A DNA stretch of 64,000 bases, from assembly GCF_006384255.1 (NCBI RefSeq), contig NZ_VCED01000002.1, positions 124,001 through 188,000 on the forward strand, given 5' to 3'. The notes below the pieces were generated by a model. It did not search any database. It was not told the origin of the DNA and worked only from the letters and a program-made list of their open reading frames with translations. This stretch comes from Haemophilus seminalis (lineage in GTDB: Bacteria > Pseudomonadota > Gammaproteobacteria > Enterobacterales > Pasteurellaceae). A program made the translations under genes and the position numbers. Of this stretch, positions 27,205 through 36,715 are shown one piece after another; position 1 is the stretch's first letter, and every line of letters begins with the position of its first letter.

Positions 27205-27804
27205 ATGAGCCTTTTTGCCCTTTTTTATATGCTTTGTACCTATCTTTTAGGTTCTATTTCCAGTGCTATTCTAATTTGTCACGTTGCAGGCTTGCCAGAT
27301 CCTCGTCAAAATGGCTCATGTACCCCAGATGTAACAAATGTATTTCGTATTGGTAATTATTGGGCTGCATTAATTGTATTAATCCTTGATCTTTTAAAGG
27401 GTATGCTCCCCGTATGGGCTGGTTATTATTTAGGTTTAACTCAATTCGAATTAGGTATGGTTGCTTTAGCTGCATGTTTAGGCCATATTTTCCCACTGTT
27501 CTTTCAATTTAAGGGAGGAAAAGGTGTGCCGACTGCATTTGGTGCGATAGCGCCTATTTCATGGGCTGTTGCGGGTTCAATGTTTGGAACGTGGATATTG
27601 ATCTTTCTTGTTAGTCGTTATGCATCATTAAGTGCTGTACTTGCGGCATTGCTTGTGCCTTTTTATGTATGGTGGTTTAAACCTGAATTTACTTTCCCTG
27701 TTGCTTTAGTTTGTTGTTTATTGGTTTATCGTCATCACGATAATATTCAACGTTTATGGCGAGGTCAGGAAGATAAAGTTTGGAGTCAATTAAAAAAGAA
27801 GTAA
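27205..27804 (+). CDS. plsY: Glycerol-3-phosphate acyltransferase PlsY, with altered motif 1
   Basis: Multipass inner-membrane enzyme that moves an acyl group from acyl-phosphate to glycerol-3-phosphate, the first step of phospholipid synthesis. The 199 residues include motif 2 ([13 protein letters not shown]) and motif 3 (RHHDNIQRL). Motif 1, normally GSxNPGATNVLRxG, reads [14 protein letters not shown] here: Ser and Arg remain, but the Asn, Gly and Ala are replaced, and the following residues NYWAAL also differ from the family. The ATG at 27205 has GGAG 8 nt upstream. Because PlsB usually exists as well, an impaired PlsY might be tolerated. Confidence 0.88.
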   Translation: MSLFALFYMLCTYLLGSISSAILICHVAGLPDPRQNGSCTPDVTNVFRIGNYWAALIVLILDLLKGMLPVWAGYYLGLTQFELGMVALAACLGHIFPLFFQFKGGKGVPTAFGAIAPISWAVAGSMFGTWILIFLVSRYASLSAVLAALLVPFYVWWFKPEFTFPVALVCCLLVYRHHDNIQRLWRGQEDKVWSQLKKK

Positions 27805-27856
27805 GAAAATAACCGCACTTTTATCTATAAATTGATGTTATTTCATTGGAGTTGCT

Positions 27857-29560
27857 GTGCATACTAAACATTCTGTTTCTACACGTATTGCTAAATATTT
27901 ATTTATTATCCTTATTGTTTCTGGTGTTATTAGCTCACTAAGTTTAGCAATTATGAGTAGCAATAAGTATGATGCTGAAGCGATTAATATTTCAGGTTCA
28001 TTGCGCATGCAAAGCTATCGTTTGCTCTATGAAATGCAATCTCAACCCTCAACAGTCGAGGCTAATTTACGGCATTATAATATTAGCCTTCATTCATCTG
28101 CATTATTAGAAATTCAACGTCAATTTTTTACTCCAGATGCAGTCAAACAATCCTACCATACCATTTTACAGCGTTGGGCATTAATGGAAAAATATGCCCA
28201 ACAGAAAAATGTAAAAAGTTATAGCGAACAATTAACGGATTATGTCGCAGATGTTGATCGTTTTGTGTTTGAATTACAGCGTTTTAGTGAGCAAAAATGG
28301 ATCCTTGGCGTATTTGTACTTTGTTTAGCTATGTTATTAATTTTGGTCATGGTTTCCTATTTGATTTGGTACACTCATCGTGAGGTAGTAAAACCTTTAG
28401 AGTTAATGACAAAAGCAAGTATGCAAGTGCAGATGCGTCAGTTTAATCATATTTCATTAGATACAACAAAACAGAATGAATTGGGCACATTGGCACATGT
28501 TTTTACACAAATGTCGATGGAATTAGGTCAACTTTATTCTCGTTTAGAAGATGCCGTAAATGAAAAAACACAAAAATTACGCCAAACTAACCGCTCTTTG
28601 ACAAACCTTTATAAAAGTTCACAGATTCTTAATGCGAATTCTATTAATGATAAAATTTTAAGCCAAGTATTAGATCTCATACGTGTGAGTGAGCATTTGC
28701 AATATATCAAAATAGAAGTTATGGGGGCGGAGCATTGGAATATTGCTTTTGGAGAGCAGGATTCTCATCGTACTTTACAACTCGAAATGCTATCGGTAGA
28801 TAATGAAGATTTAGGCGTACTTTCTTGGCAATCAGGATTGCCTTGTCCCGACCCTAGAATGATGCAGAATTTGGCACAAATGCTTGCACGAGCTTTGTAC
28901 TTCCATAAAAGTTTGCGTCAGCAAGAACAGCTTTTGTTGATGGAAGAACGTTCTATTATTGCAAGAGAACTGCATGATTCTTTAGCTCAAGTATTATCGT
29001 TTCTGCAAATTCAACTTACGTTGCTTAAACATAATTTAAGGAAAGAAGAACCACACGCAAGAGAAAAAAGCTTGGGGATTATTGCTGATTTTGAACAAGC
29101 ACTTTCAGGTGGTTATGCACAATTGCGTGAACTTTTAGCAACATTCCGATTAACGATTCAAGAAGCTAACTTACAACTGGCTTTGGAGCAAGTGATTGAT
29201 TCTTTACGTGCCCAAACTAGTATGAAAATGAGTGTGAATAGTCATTTGCCTTCACAAAGTTTAAATCCTCAGCAGTTAGTACATGTGTTGCAAATCGTAC
29301 GTGAAGCAACAACAAATGCGATAAAACATTCTAAAGGTTCTGCTATTGAAATTCATGCCCTGATTAACTCTGAGGGAGAGTATGAAATTTCTGTGCTAGA
29401 TAATGGCATCGGTATTCTTAATCTTGAAGAGCCCGAAGGACATTATGGTTTGAACATTATGACAGAACGTTGTCGTCAATTGAATGCAGAATTAGATATT
29501 CGACGTCGAGAAGAGGGTGGGACTCAGGTAAAAATTACTTTACCTCATATCTTAGTTTAA
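27857..29560 (+). CDS. narQ: Nitrate/nitrite sensor histidine kinase NarQ
   Basis: Inner-membrane sensor that phosphorylates NarP (or NarL) in response to nitrate and nitrite. Starts at GTG 27857 with GGAG upstream. Membrane segments lie at about residues 13-33 and 147-170. The periplasmic P-box near residues 45-57 (ISGSLRMQSYRLLYEM) is diagnostic for nitrate binding. A HAMP region follows, then the HisKA-3 box with His373 (IARELHDSLAQVLSFLQIQ) and the ATPase motifs REATTNAIKHS, DNGIG and GHYGLNIMTERC. 567 residues. Confidence 0.95.
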   Translation: MHTKHSVSTRIAKYLFIILIVSGVISSLSLAIMSSNKYDAEAINISGSLRMQSYRLLYEMQSQPSTVEANLRHYNISLHSSALLEIQRQFFTPDAVKQSYHTILQRWALMEKYAQQKNVKSYSEQLTDYVADVDRFVFELQRFSEQKWILGVFVLCLAMLLILVMVSYLIWYTHREVVKPLELMTKASMQVQMRQFNHISLDTTKQNELGTLAHVFTQMSMELGQLYSRLEDAVNEKTQKLRQTNRSLTNLYKSSQILNANSINDKILSQVLDLIRVSEHLQYIKIEVMGAEHWNIAFGEQDSHRTLQLEMLSVDNEDLGVLSWQSGLPCPDPRMMQNLAQMLARALYFHKSLRQQEQLLLMEERSIIARELHDSLAQVLSFLQIQLTLLKHNLRKEEPHAREKSLGIIADFEQALSGGYAQLRELLATFRLTIQEANLQLALEQVIDSLRAQTSMKMSVNSHLPSQSLNPQQLVHVLQIVREATTNAIKHSKGSAIEIHALINSEGEYEISVLDNGIGILNLEEPEGHYGLNIMTERCRQLNAELDIRRREEGGTQVKITLPHILV

Positions 29561-29647
29561 ACGTAGAGTGAATTTAAAAATTCATACACTTTTGATAATT
29601 CATGCACGAGTAGCAAAGTATAAGTGCATCCTAAAATGGTATTTTAA

Positions 29648-30673
29648 ATGCAAAATTTACAACCTTTTCATACTTTTCATATTTCTGTTCAAGCCCATGA
29701 AATTATTGATGCGCATAGTGTGGCACAATTGCAAGAAGCTTGGGATCATGCAAAAGCAATGAATCTCCCCATACTTTTTCTTGGTCAAGGAAGCAATATG
29801 CTATTTTTAGCAGACTTCAGTGGTATTGTTGTGCTTAATCGATTAATGGGGATTACACATAAACAAGATACTGACTTTCATTATCTTCATGTAAATGGTG
29901 GCGAAAATTGGCACCATTTGGTGGAATGGAGTGTAAATGAAGGTATCTATGGTTTGGAAAATCTTGCACTCATTCCAGGTTGCGCAGGCTCAGCACCGAT
30001 CCAAAATATTGGTGCTTATGGCGTAGAATTTAAAGATATATGCCATTATGTAGAGGTGTTAAATTTAAGTACTCATGAAATATTTCGATTAACAGCTGAA
30101 GAATGTGAATTCGGTTATCGAGACAGTATCTTTAAACACCATTATCAGTTTGGCTATGTGATCACTGCGATAGGATTGAAATTAAACAAAAACTGGCAGC
30201 CAGTGCTAAAATATGGCTCTTTAACTGAGTTTGATTCTCTGAAAGTTACGGCAAAACAAATTTTTGATGAAATATGTCAAATTCGTCAAAGTAAATTGCC
30301 TAACCCTGATGAATTTGGTAATGCAGGAAGTTTCTTTAAAAATCCCGTAGTGAGTGCAGAGCATTTTGCGGAAATCAAAAAACATCACGAAAATTTACCG
30401 CACTTTCCACAACCTGATGGCTCAGTCAAACTTGCTGCTGGATGGTTAATCGATCAATGTCAATTAAAAGGTTATCAAATTGGTGGAGCAGCAGTACATG
30501 AGAAACAAGCACTGGTGTTGATTAATAAGGGCGGAGCTACTGGTGAAGATGTGGCAAATCTAGCTCGTCATGTGCGTCATACTGTGGAAAATAAATTTGG
30601 TGTATGTTTACAGCCAGAAGTCCGTTTTATAGGTGCTGAAGGAGAGGTTGATTCTGTTTCAGTAATTCGTTAA
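29648..30673 (+). CDS. murB: UDP-N-acetylenolpyruvoylglucosamine reductase
   Basis: FAD enzyme that makes UDP-N-acetylmuramate for peptidoglycan. FAD-binding stretch [10 protein letters not shown] near residue 45, then [21 protein letters not shown], the catalytic Ser in [10 protein letters not shown] and the catalytic Glu in LQPEVRFIG. It is type I (341 residues). An uptake sequence lies inside it (in HFPQPDG context). In H. influenzae Rd I recall rpoH following murB; here ureG follows after 47 bp, marking a rearrangement. Confidence 0.96.
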   Translation: MQNLQPFHTFHISVQAHEIIDAHSVAQLQEAWDHAKAMNLPILFLGQGSNMLFLADFSGIVVLNRLMGITHKQDTDFHYLHVNGGENWHHLVEWSVNEGIYGLENLALIPGCAGSAPIQNIGAYGVEFKDICHYVEVLNLSTHEIFRLTAEECEFGYRDSIFKHHYQFGYVITAIGLKLNKNWQPVLKYGSLTEFDSLKVTAKQIFDEICQIRQSKLPNPDEFGNAGSFFKNPVVSAEHFAEIKKHHENLPHFPQPDGSVKLAAGWLIDQCQLKGYQIGGAAVHEKQALVLINKGGATGEDVANLARHVRHTVENKFGVCLQPEVRFIGAEGEVDSVSVIR

Positions 30674-30720
30674 CAATCATTAATTTTATTTCAAGACATA
30701 TTAATCAAATCAGGAACATT

Positions 30721-31356
30721 ATGCGTAACTACATTAAAATTGGCGTGGCCGGCCCTGTTGGCGCGGGCAAAACAGCCTTAATTGAAAAACTCACTCGCGA
30801 AATAGCGAGTAAATATAGCGTGGCAGTCATTACTAACGATATTTACACCCAAGAAGATGCGGAATTTTTGACGAAAAATAGCCTGCTTCCGCCAGAGCGA
30901 ATTATGGGGGTAGAAACAGGCGGTTGCCCACATACGGCAATTCGTGAAGATGCCTCAATGAATTTAGAAGCGGTCGATGAAATGGTGGCACGTTTCCCTG
31001 ATGTAGAAATTGTTTTTATCGAATCAGGCGGTGATAACTTATCGGCAACTTTTAGCCCTGATTTAGCAGACGTGACAATTTTCGTGATTGACGTCGCACA
31101 AGGCGAGAAAATCCCACGCAAAGGTGGGCCAGGTATCACTCGTTCAGATTTGTTAGTGATTAACAAAACAGATCTTGCACCATTTGTTGGCGCAGATTTA
31201 AGTATTATGGAACGCGATGCTCGCCGTATGCGTAATGGTCAGCCGTTTATTTTTACTAATTTGATGAAAAAAGAAAATCTCAATGGCGTGATTGGTTGGA
31301 TTGAAAAATATGCGTTGTTGAAGAATGTAGAAGAACCCAAGGCATTAGTGAGATAA
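30721..31356 (+). CDS. ureG: Urease accessory GTPase UreG
   Basis: SIMIBI-class GTPase that, with UreD, UreF and UreE, drives nickel insertion into urease. P-loop [10 protein letters not shown] is at residues 11-20, the nickel-binding CPH motif lies in [15 protein letters not shown], then [16 protein letters not shown] and the base-specificity NKTD. 211 residues and intact. The structural genes ureABC and the accessory genes ureE and ureF that normally precede it are absent: murB lies 47 bp upstream. Without them UreG has no urease to assemble here, unless the rest is elsewhere in the genome. Confidence 0.96.
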   Translation: MRNYIKIGVAGPVGAGKTALIEKLTREIASKYSVAVITNDIYTQEDAEFLTKNSLLPPERIMGVETGGCPHTAIREDASMNLEAVDEMVARFPDVEIVFIESGGDNLSATFSPDLADVTIFVIDVAQGEKIPRKGGPGITRSDLLVINKTDLAPFVGADLSIMERDARRMRNGQPFIFTNLMKKENLNGVIGWIEKYALLKNVEEPKALVR

Positions 31357-31364
31357 AGAATCAT

Positions 31365-31393
31365 CCCCTCTCCTTTAAAGAGGGGAGTTTTTT
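31365..31393 (+). terminator. Rho-independent terminator between ureG and ureD
   Basis: CCCCTCT (31365-31371) and AGAGGGG (31379-31385) form the stem, followed by AG and six T. It lies inside what would be one operon, so ureD may be poorly expressed. Confidence 0.85.
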
Positions 31394-31409
31394 ACAAATT
31401 GAAAAGATT

Positions 31410-32222
31410 ATGAATAGTACCCTCAAACTTTCAACCAAACTTTCCTCAAACGGCAAAACTCAACTTGATAAATACTTTGTGACGCCACCTTTTAAAGTAA
31501 TGACGTTATCTGCTTATACTGATTCTTGGGAAAATGGACTCAGCGCAATGCAAATGTCTTCTTCACCAGGGTTATTGGCTGGGGATCGAGTTGATATTCA
31601 AATAACGCTCGAAAAATCTACCGCACTTTCTTTAAATACGCAGGCATTTACTCGGGTTCAGGCAATGAATGAGGGAGATTTTGCCGAGCAAAATATATTG
31701 ATTCAACTTGCCGAGAAAAGTCGTTTATTTTATTTACCTCATCCGTTGGTTTTGCATAAGAATTCTGCTCTTAAGCAAAAAACGTTAATCAATATGCAAC
31801 CTGAGAGTACGCTAATTTATGGTGAAATTGTGGCTATTGGGCGAGTGGCTAATGATGAGCGTTTTGAATTTCGCCAATTTTCTTCTCATTTAAAAGTTCA
31901 GCTTGTGCAAGAAAATGGGAAAGTTAAACCGCTGATGTTAGATTGTATTCAGTGGTTGCCAGCTAAAATGAATTTAACCGCGTTAAGCCAAATGGAAGGT
32001 TTTTCACATCAGGGATCATTGGTTTACATTAACTTACAAAAAACATCTGCAGAAATTAAGCCGATAGCGCAACAGCTTCAACAGCAAGAAACAGATAAAT
32101 CTTTACTTCTTGGTATATCTCAGTTGAATGAAGGTGGATTGATTGTGAGAGTGTTAGGGCATAGGGCAGAGCAAATTCAGAAACTGTTTGAGAAAATTGG
32201 TGAGCAGTTAAAATCTGCATAA
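31410..32222 (+). CDS. ureD: Urease accessory protein UreD (UreH)
   Basis: Scaffold of the UreDFG complex that docks on apo-urease and channels nickel. The 270 residues include SSSPGLLAGDRVDIQITLE, ALSLNTQAFTRVQAM and LPHPLVLHKNSALKQKT, all characteristic. It follows ureG across a terminator and is followed by aspA, the neighbour I recall for this end of the urease operon in H. influenzae. No lesion is visible. Confidence 0.9.
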   Translation: MNSTLKLSTKLSSNGKTQLDKYFVTPPFKVMTLSAYTDSWENGLSAMQMSSSPGLLAGDRVDIQITLEKSTALSLNTQAFTRVQAMNEGDFAEQNILIQLAEKSRLFYLPHPLVLHKNSALKQKTLINMQPESTLIYGEIVAIGRVANDERFEFRQFSSHLKVQLVQENGKVKPLMLDCIQWLPAKMNLTALSQMEGFSHQGSLVYINLQKTSAEIKPIAQQLQQQETDKSLLLGISQLNEGGLIVRVLGHRAEQIQKLFEKIGEQLKSA

Positions 32223-32300
32223 GTTTGATAGATAACTAATTTTCCCCTAAAAAAACTAATCCGAAAAATGAAAATATGTCTTGAGAGCATTTCTTGAAAA

Positions 32301-32342
32301 TGTGATCTCGGTCAAGTTTTTTCTCCTTAAAATTTCTATAAT
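32301..32342 (+). promoter_or_regulatory. aspA promoter with CRP/FNR-type site
   Basis: TGTGA-N6-TCAAG lies at 32301-32316. A -10 element TATAAT is at 32337-32342 with no recognisable -35. With transcription starting near 32349, the site is centred close to -41, the class II activator position. E. coli aspA is known to be activated by CRP and FNR. Confidence 0.6.
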
Positions 32343-32377
32343 GGCGTCAAATTAACTAACCAGAAAAGGTGATTCAA

Positions 32378-33796
32378 ATGACTCAATTTAGAAAAGAAGT
32401 AGATTTACTCGGCGAACGTGATGTACCAGCAGATGCGTACTGGGGTATTCATACATTAAGAGCGGTAGAAAATTTCAATATTTCTAACGTAACCATTTCT
32501 GATGTGCCTGAGTTTGTTCGTGGCATGGTGATGGTGAAAAAAGCAACTGCTTTAGCAAATGGTGAATTAGGTGCAATTCCAAGTGATATTGCAAAAGCGA
32601 TTGTAGCAGCTTGTGATGAAATTCTTACTACTGGAAAATGCTTAGATCAATTCCCATCAGACGTATATCAAGGTGGTGCAGGTACGTCTGTCAATATGAA
32701 TACCAATGAAGTGGTTGCTAACCTTGCGCTTGAAAAAATTGGTCATAAAAAAGGCGAATATAACGTGATTAACCCTATGGACCACGTTAATGCAAGCCAA
32801 TCAACCAATGATGCGTATCCTACTGGTTTCCGTATTGCAGTGTATAACAGCATCTTAAAATTGATCGATAAAATTCAATATTTACACGATGGTTTTGATA
32901 ATAAAGCAAAAGAGTTTGCGAACATCTTAAAAATGGGTCGTACTCAATTGCAAGATGCTGTGCCAATGACTGTTGGTCAAGAATTCAAAGCTTTCGCGGT
33001 ATTACTTGAAGAAGAAGTGCGTAACTTAAAACGTACAGCAAGTTTACTCCTTGAAGTAAATCTTGGTGCAACAGCGATCGGTACAGGTTTAAATACGCCA
33101 CAAGGCTATACAGAACTAGTTGTAAAACACCTTGCTGAGGTAACCGGATTAGCTTGCGTACCGGCAGAAAACTTAATCGAAGCAACATCTGACTGTGGTG
33201 CTTATGTAATGGTTCACGGAGCATTAAAACGTACCGCAGTGAAACTTTCTAAAGTATGTAATGACTTACGTTTACTTTCTTCTGGTCCACGTGCTGGTAT
33301 TAAAGAAATTAACTTACCTGAATTACAAGCTGGCTCTTCTATCATGCCTGCAAAAGTAAACCCAGTTGTTCCTGAAGTAGTGAACCAAGTATGCTTTAAA
33401 GTAATTGGTAACGATACCACTGTGACCTTCGCATCTGAAGCCGGTCAATTACAATTAAACGTAATGGAACCCGTGATTGGTCAAGCAATGTTCGAATCTA
33501 TCGACATCTTAACGAATGCTTGTGTGAACTTACGTGATAAATGCGTGGATGGCATCACTGTAAACAAAGAAATTTGTGAAAACTACGTGTTTAATTCAAT
33601 TGGTATTGTGACTTACTTAAATCCATTTATTGGTCACCACAATGGCGACTTAGTGGGTAAAATCTGTGCGCAAACAGGCAAAGGTGTACGTGAAGTTGTG
33701 TTAGAAAAAGGTTTATTAACAGAAGAACAATTAGATGACATTCTTTCTGTAGAAAACTTAATGAATCCAACTTACAAAGCGAAATTAAATAAATAA
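32378..33796 (+). CDS. aspA: Aspartate ammonia-lyase
   Basis: Homotetrameric enzyme of the fumarase/aspartase family that splits L-aspartate into fumarate and ammonia, feeding fumarate respiration under low oxygen. [13 protein letters not shown] and [14 protein letters not shown] are active-site segments, and the family signature is [11 protein letters not shown]. The ATG at 32378 has AAAAGG 8 nt upstream; a GTG three codons earlier is less likely. 472 residues. Confidence 0.97.
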   Translation: MTQFRKEVDLLGERDVPADAYWGIHTLRAVENFNISNVTISDVPEFVRGMVMVKKATALANGELGAIPSDIAKAIVAACDEILTTGKCLDQFPSDVYQGGAGTSVNMNTNEVVANLALEKIGHKKGEYNVINPMDHVNASQSTNDAYPTGFRIAVYNSILKLIDKIQYLHDGFDNKAKEFANILKMGRTQLQDAVPMTVGQEFKAFAVLLEEEVRNLKRTASLLLEVNLGATAIGTGLNTPQGYTELVVKHLAEVTGLACVPAENLIEATSDCGAYVMVHGALKRTAVKLSKVCNDLRLLSSGPRAGIKEINLPELQAGSSIMPAKVNPVVPEVVNQVCFKVIGNDTTVTFASEAGQLQLNVMEPVIGQAMFESIDILTNACVNLRDKCVDGITVNKEICENYVFNSIGIVTYLNPFIGHHNGDLVGKICAQTGKGVREVVLEKGLLTEEQLDDILSVENLMNPTYKAKLNK

Positions 33797-33856
33797 TCTT
33801 GATCTAAATCATCGGGCATTTAAGTCATTAAAGCTCGGTGATTAGCAAATATGATA

Positions 33857-33886
33857 AAGGGAACTTAACGTTCCCTTATTTTTTTA
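33857..33886. terminator. Terminator between aspA and pssA
   Basis: AAGGGAAC (33857-33864) and GTTCCCTT (33870-33877) form an 8-bp stem followed by ATTTTTTT. It lies between convergent genes. Confidence 0.85.
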
Positions 33887-33895
33887 AAATATAAC

Positions 33896-35263
33896 CTAAA
33901 GAATCATTTTCACCAATTTATCCGCTTTAATTCGTGCAAATTTTTTCAAAAGTTTTTGCACTGGTTCTGGATATTGATTCAATTCTTCTAATTCAGTGTA
34001 ATGTTTTAATACTTTTGTATGTCGGCGAATTTGGTTTTGCTCTTTTTCCACTTGGGCTAAAAGCTGTTGTTGTGGATCGTAAATTAATAAGCCATTTTCA
34101 GCATCCAAACGCCAAGCTCGAGGGTTAAGATTATTACCCGTAAGTAAAATATAACGGTCATCTACCCACACACCTTTTAAGTGGTAAGTATTATCACCAT
34201 CACGCCATAAACGCACCACAAGCTGACCATTTTCAATTTGAGACTCAAATTTTTCACAGAAACGGCGAAGATTACTTTCATAAAGATAAGGTAACGCCCC
34301 TGCCATTTTGAATGGTTGTTCTGGTGGAATATAAAAATCGTTTGCGACTTTATCGCCAACAATAATTTCTACTCGTTTACCATTTTCCAATAACGTTGCT
34401 ATTTTATGTTGCAATGTGCGTGGGAAATTAAAGTATGGCGTACAAATCACCAATTTTTCTTGCACTTGCAAGAATAAATCTTCAATTACTTGATTTAATT
34501 CATTGCCTGATGCCCCTAAGCCAAACAGTGGCGATACGCTTAAAACATTCGGTAATTTCACCGCACTTTTTAATGAATATTCACCATTTTGCGCAAGGTC
34601 TTTACGATAAGCGCGAATATTGCCGCGGATCTCTTTGGTGCGAGGGTGATTGGTGACATCAAGTGGATAAACTGCACTGAAATCTAACAAGTAATCATTG
34701 ATGAAATTAACCATCGAATCAGCTAATTCGGAATGAGTGATTTTTTGATAGCGATCATAACGATATTTTTCAAATTGATGCAGATAGACATTATTAATGC
34801 TTGCACCGCTATAAAGCACCGTATCATCAAATACAAAGCCTTTAACATGCAATACACCAAAAACTTCGCGCGTATTAATTGGCACGCCAAAGAACATATT
34901 CGGATCATCAGGTAACTGATAAGTTTGGCGTTGCTCGCAATACCAATCTGCATTGGTGGCCGATTTTTCCGCACCTAATAAATTGCGTTGTGCGCGATGC
35001 CAATCTATGAGAATTTTTACATCCAAGTGTGGATTTTCTTGCTTCACGCGATAAATTTCGTCAAGGATTTCCTGCCCCGCTTCATCTTTTTGCCAATAAA
35101 GTGCGGTGACATAAATACGTTTTTTTGCGTTTCTGATTAATTCAATAATTTGAGTTTTAAATTCAGCCGGGCTACCCAAAAATTCAATTTGCTCAGCTTG
35201 CAAAGCAAGGAATGGCAAATTATTTAAATTTTGTTCAGCTCGTTTAGTTTTATTGATTAACAT
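33896..35263 (-). CDS. pssA: CDP-diacylglycerol--serine O-phosphatidyltransferase (phosphatidylserine synthase)
   Basis: Phospholipase D-superfamily enzyme that makes phosphatidylserine, the precursor of phosphatidylethanolamine. Two HxK(x)nD-type motifs are visible: HVKGFVFDDTVLYSGASINN near residue 140 and HLKGVWVDDRYILLTGNNLN near residue 360. 455 residues, like the E. coli peripheral-membrane type. It is divergent from the SpoU methyltransferase gene. Confidence 0.95.
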   Translation of the reverse strand: MLINKTKRAEQNLNNLPFLALQAEQIEFLGSPAEFKTQIIELIRNAKKRIYVTALYWQKDEAGQEILDEIYRVKQENPHLDVKILIDWHRAQRNLLGAEKSATNADWYCEQRQTYQLPDDPNMFFGVPINTREVFGVLHVKGFVFDDTVLYSGASINNVYLHQFEKYRYDRYQKITHSELADSMVNFINDYLLDFSAVYPLDVTNHPRTKEIRGNIRAYRKDLAQNGEYSLKSAVKLPNVLSVSPLFGLGASGNELNQVIEDLFLQVQEKLVICTPYFNFPRTLQHKIATLLENGKRVEIIVGDKVANDFYIPPEQPFKMAGALPYLYESNLRRFCEKFESQIENGQLVVRLWRDGDNTYHLKGVWVDDRYILLTGNNLNPRAWRLDAENGLLIYDPQQQLLAQVEKEQNQIRRHTKVLKHYTELEELNQYPEPVQKLLKKFARIKADKLVKMIL

Positions 35264-35409
35264 AATCCATCTCGTGATTAAAGACTAGTGCGTTAGTTTA
35301 CAATATTTCACGCGCTTATTAATAGAAAAAAGGCTTTTTTTCGTTATAATGCTTACAAATTTTAGCATTTTTTGGCTAAAAAATATTCATTTTTATTCAG
35401 GAAAACCCT

Positions 35410-36462
35410 ATGAACGACAAACGTAAACCGTCTTTTCAATCCGCCGGCAGATCCTTTCAAGAACGCTCAGTAGGTGAAAAATACAGAGAAAAACCAACTC
35501 AAAATCGACTGCACTCTAATGATAAATTTAATGGAAATAGAAACGAAAAATCTCGTTTTTCTCGTGATAAACAAGAAGTGAAAGAAACCAAAATTACGCA
35601 ACTTTCTTTATCTCGTGCACCATCAAATAAAAATGCTGAACAACCTAAGGTTCAAGTGATGATAAAAAGTACGGGTACGGTTTATAAAACAAAAGAAAAG
35701 AAAACGGGGGCGCTTTCTCCTCGAGCGCCTGAAAAAATTAAGAAAAACCGAGCGGAAGAAATGAAAGTTTACGGTGAAAATGCCTGTTTAGCTTTATTTG
35801 CAGAACGCCCTGAAAGTATTGTTCGATTATGGGCAACCGTACAAATGTCACACAAAATTGGCGAGGTATTGAGTTATTTAGCCGAAAACAAGAAGGCTTA
35901 TCATGTTGTAGATGGCGAAGAATTAGCTCGAGTGAGCGGAACAGAACATCATGGTGGCATTTGCTTATTAGTGAAGAAACAGCGTGCTTTCACGTTGCAA
36001 GGGTATTTGGATATTCCTCGTGAAGATGATTGTTTAGTGCTGTTAGACAACGTGAATAATGCACAAAATATTGGTGGGGTATTGCGTACTTGTGCTTATT
36101 TTGGCGTGAAAAATATTGTCGCCGATAATGTGGAAAATCTATATTCGGCAGCCTCAATGCGCGTAGCAGAAGGTGGTGCGGAATATATTCGTGTGTTAGA
36201 AACGGATTATATTGATTCAGCTTTAATGCAATTGCGTAAATCAGGCTATCAAATTATTCATGTATCGCACAATAAACAAGGTGAGCCGTTGGATAAAGTA
36301 CGGTTAAAAAATAAAGTGGTTTTTGTGTTAAGTGAAAGTTCTACGGAAAGTTTAGCAACTCCAGAAGACACACAAGTGCGTTTAACGCTCGCAAGCCCGA
36401 TTAAATCAGGCTTAAACATTGCAGTGAATGCGGGTGTGTTGTTAGTGAAGTGGTATTTTTAG
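35410..36462 (+). CDS. yfiF: TrmH/SpoU-family RNA methyltransferase (YfiF-like)
   Basis: Predicted 2'-O-ribose RNA methyltransferase with unknown target. A low-complexity, Lys/Arg-rich N-terminus of ~110 residues is probably RNA-binding. A SpoU substrate-binding domain follows (YGENACLALFAERPES), then the knotted catalytic domain with motif 1 DNVNNAQNIGGVLRTCAYFG, motif 2 VFVLSES and motif 3 SGLNIAVNAGVLL. 350 residues. AGGAAAACCC gives the ribosome site. In Rd I recall this gene beside the trmN6 gene; here an autotransporter gene is inserted between them. Confidence 0.88.
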   Translation: MNDKRKPSFQSAGRSFQERSVGEKYREKPTQNRLHSNDKFNGNRNEKSRFSRDKQEVKETKITQLSLSRAPSNKNAEQPKVQVMIKSTGTVYKTKEKKTGALSPRAPEKIKKNRAEEMKVYGENACLALFAERPESIVRLWATVQMSHKIGEVLSYLAENKKAYHVVDGEELARVSGTEHHGGICLLVKKQRAFTLQGYLDIPREDDCLVLLDNVNNAQNIGGVLRTCAYFGVKNIVADNVENLYSAASMRVAEGGAEYIRVLETDYIDSALMQLRKSGYQIIHVSHNKQGEPLDKVRLKNKVVFVLSESSTESLATPEDTQVRLTLASPIKSGLNIAVNAGVLLVKWYF

Positions 36463-36647
36463 TGAACTTTTAGTTTAGCATAGGTATATTTATTGCTAAC
36501 TATGGTAATAGTTTAACCTTTGGTGAAGTGCATATCCCCCTTAAAGTATGGAATTAAAACTAGCCTAGAGTATATTTATCCTTGATACAGATCATGCAGT
36601 TTTTATATTTCTAATGACTTCATTGATTTCCATTAATAGAGTTGTGT

Positions 36648-36686
36648 ACAATTTGTCTGTTTTTATATAAAAACAGTGCAAATTGT
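36648..36686. promoter_or_regulatory. Large palindrome upstream of the first autotransporter gene
   Basis: A perfect 20-bp palindrome CTGTTTTTATATAAAAACAG (36657-36676) is nested in arms ACAATTTG (36648-36655) and CAAATTGT (36679-36686). It ends 29 bp before the GTG start. It could be an operator, or a 5' UTR hairpin controlling the adhesin; this is inference. Confidence 0.5.
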
Positions 36687-36715
36687 AACAAATATTATTA
36701 AATAAGGAATAATCA

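Noticed and set aside
29568-29762. Open frame overlapping the start of murB
   Set aside because: It is in another frame of murB, with no ribosome site and no similarity to known proteins.
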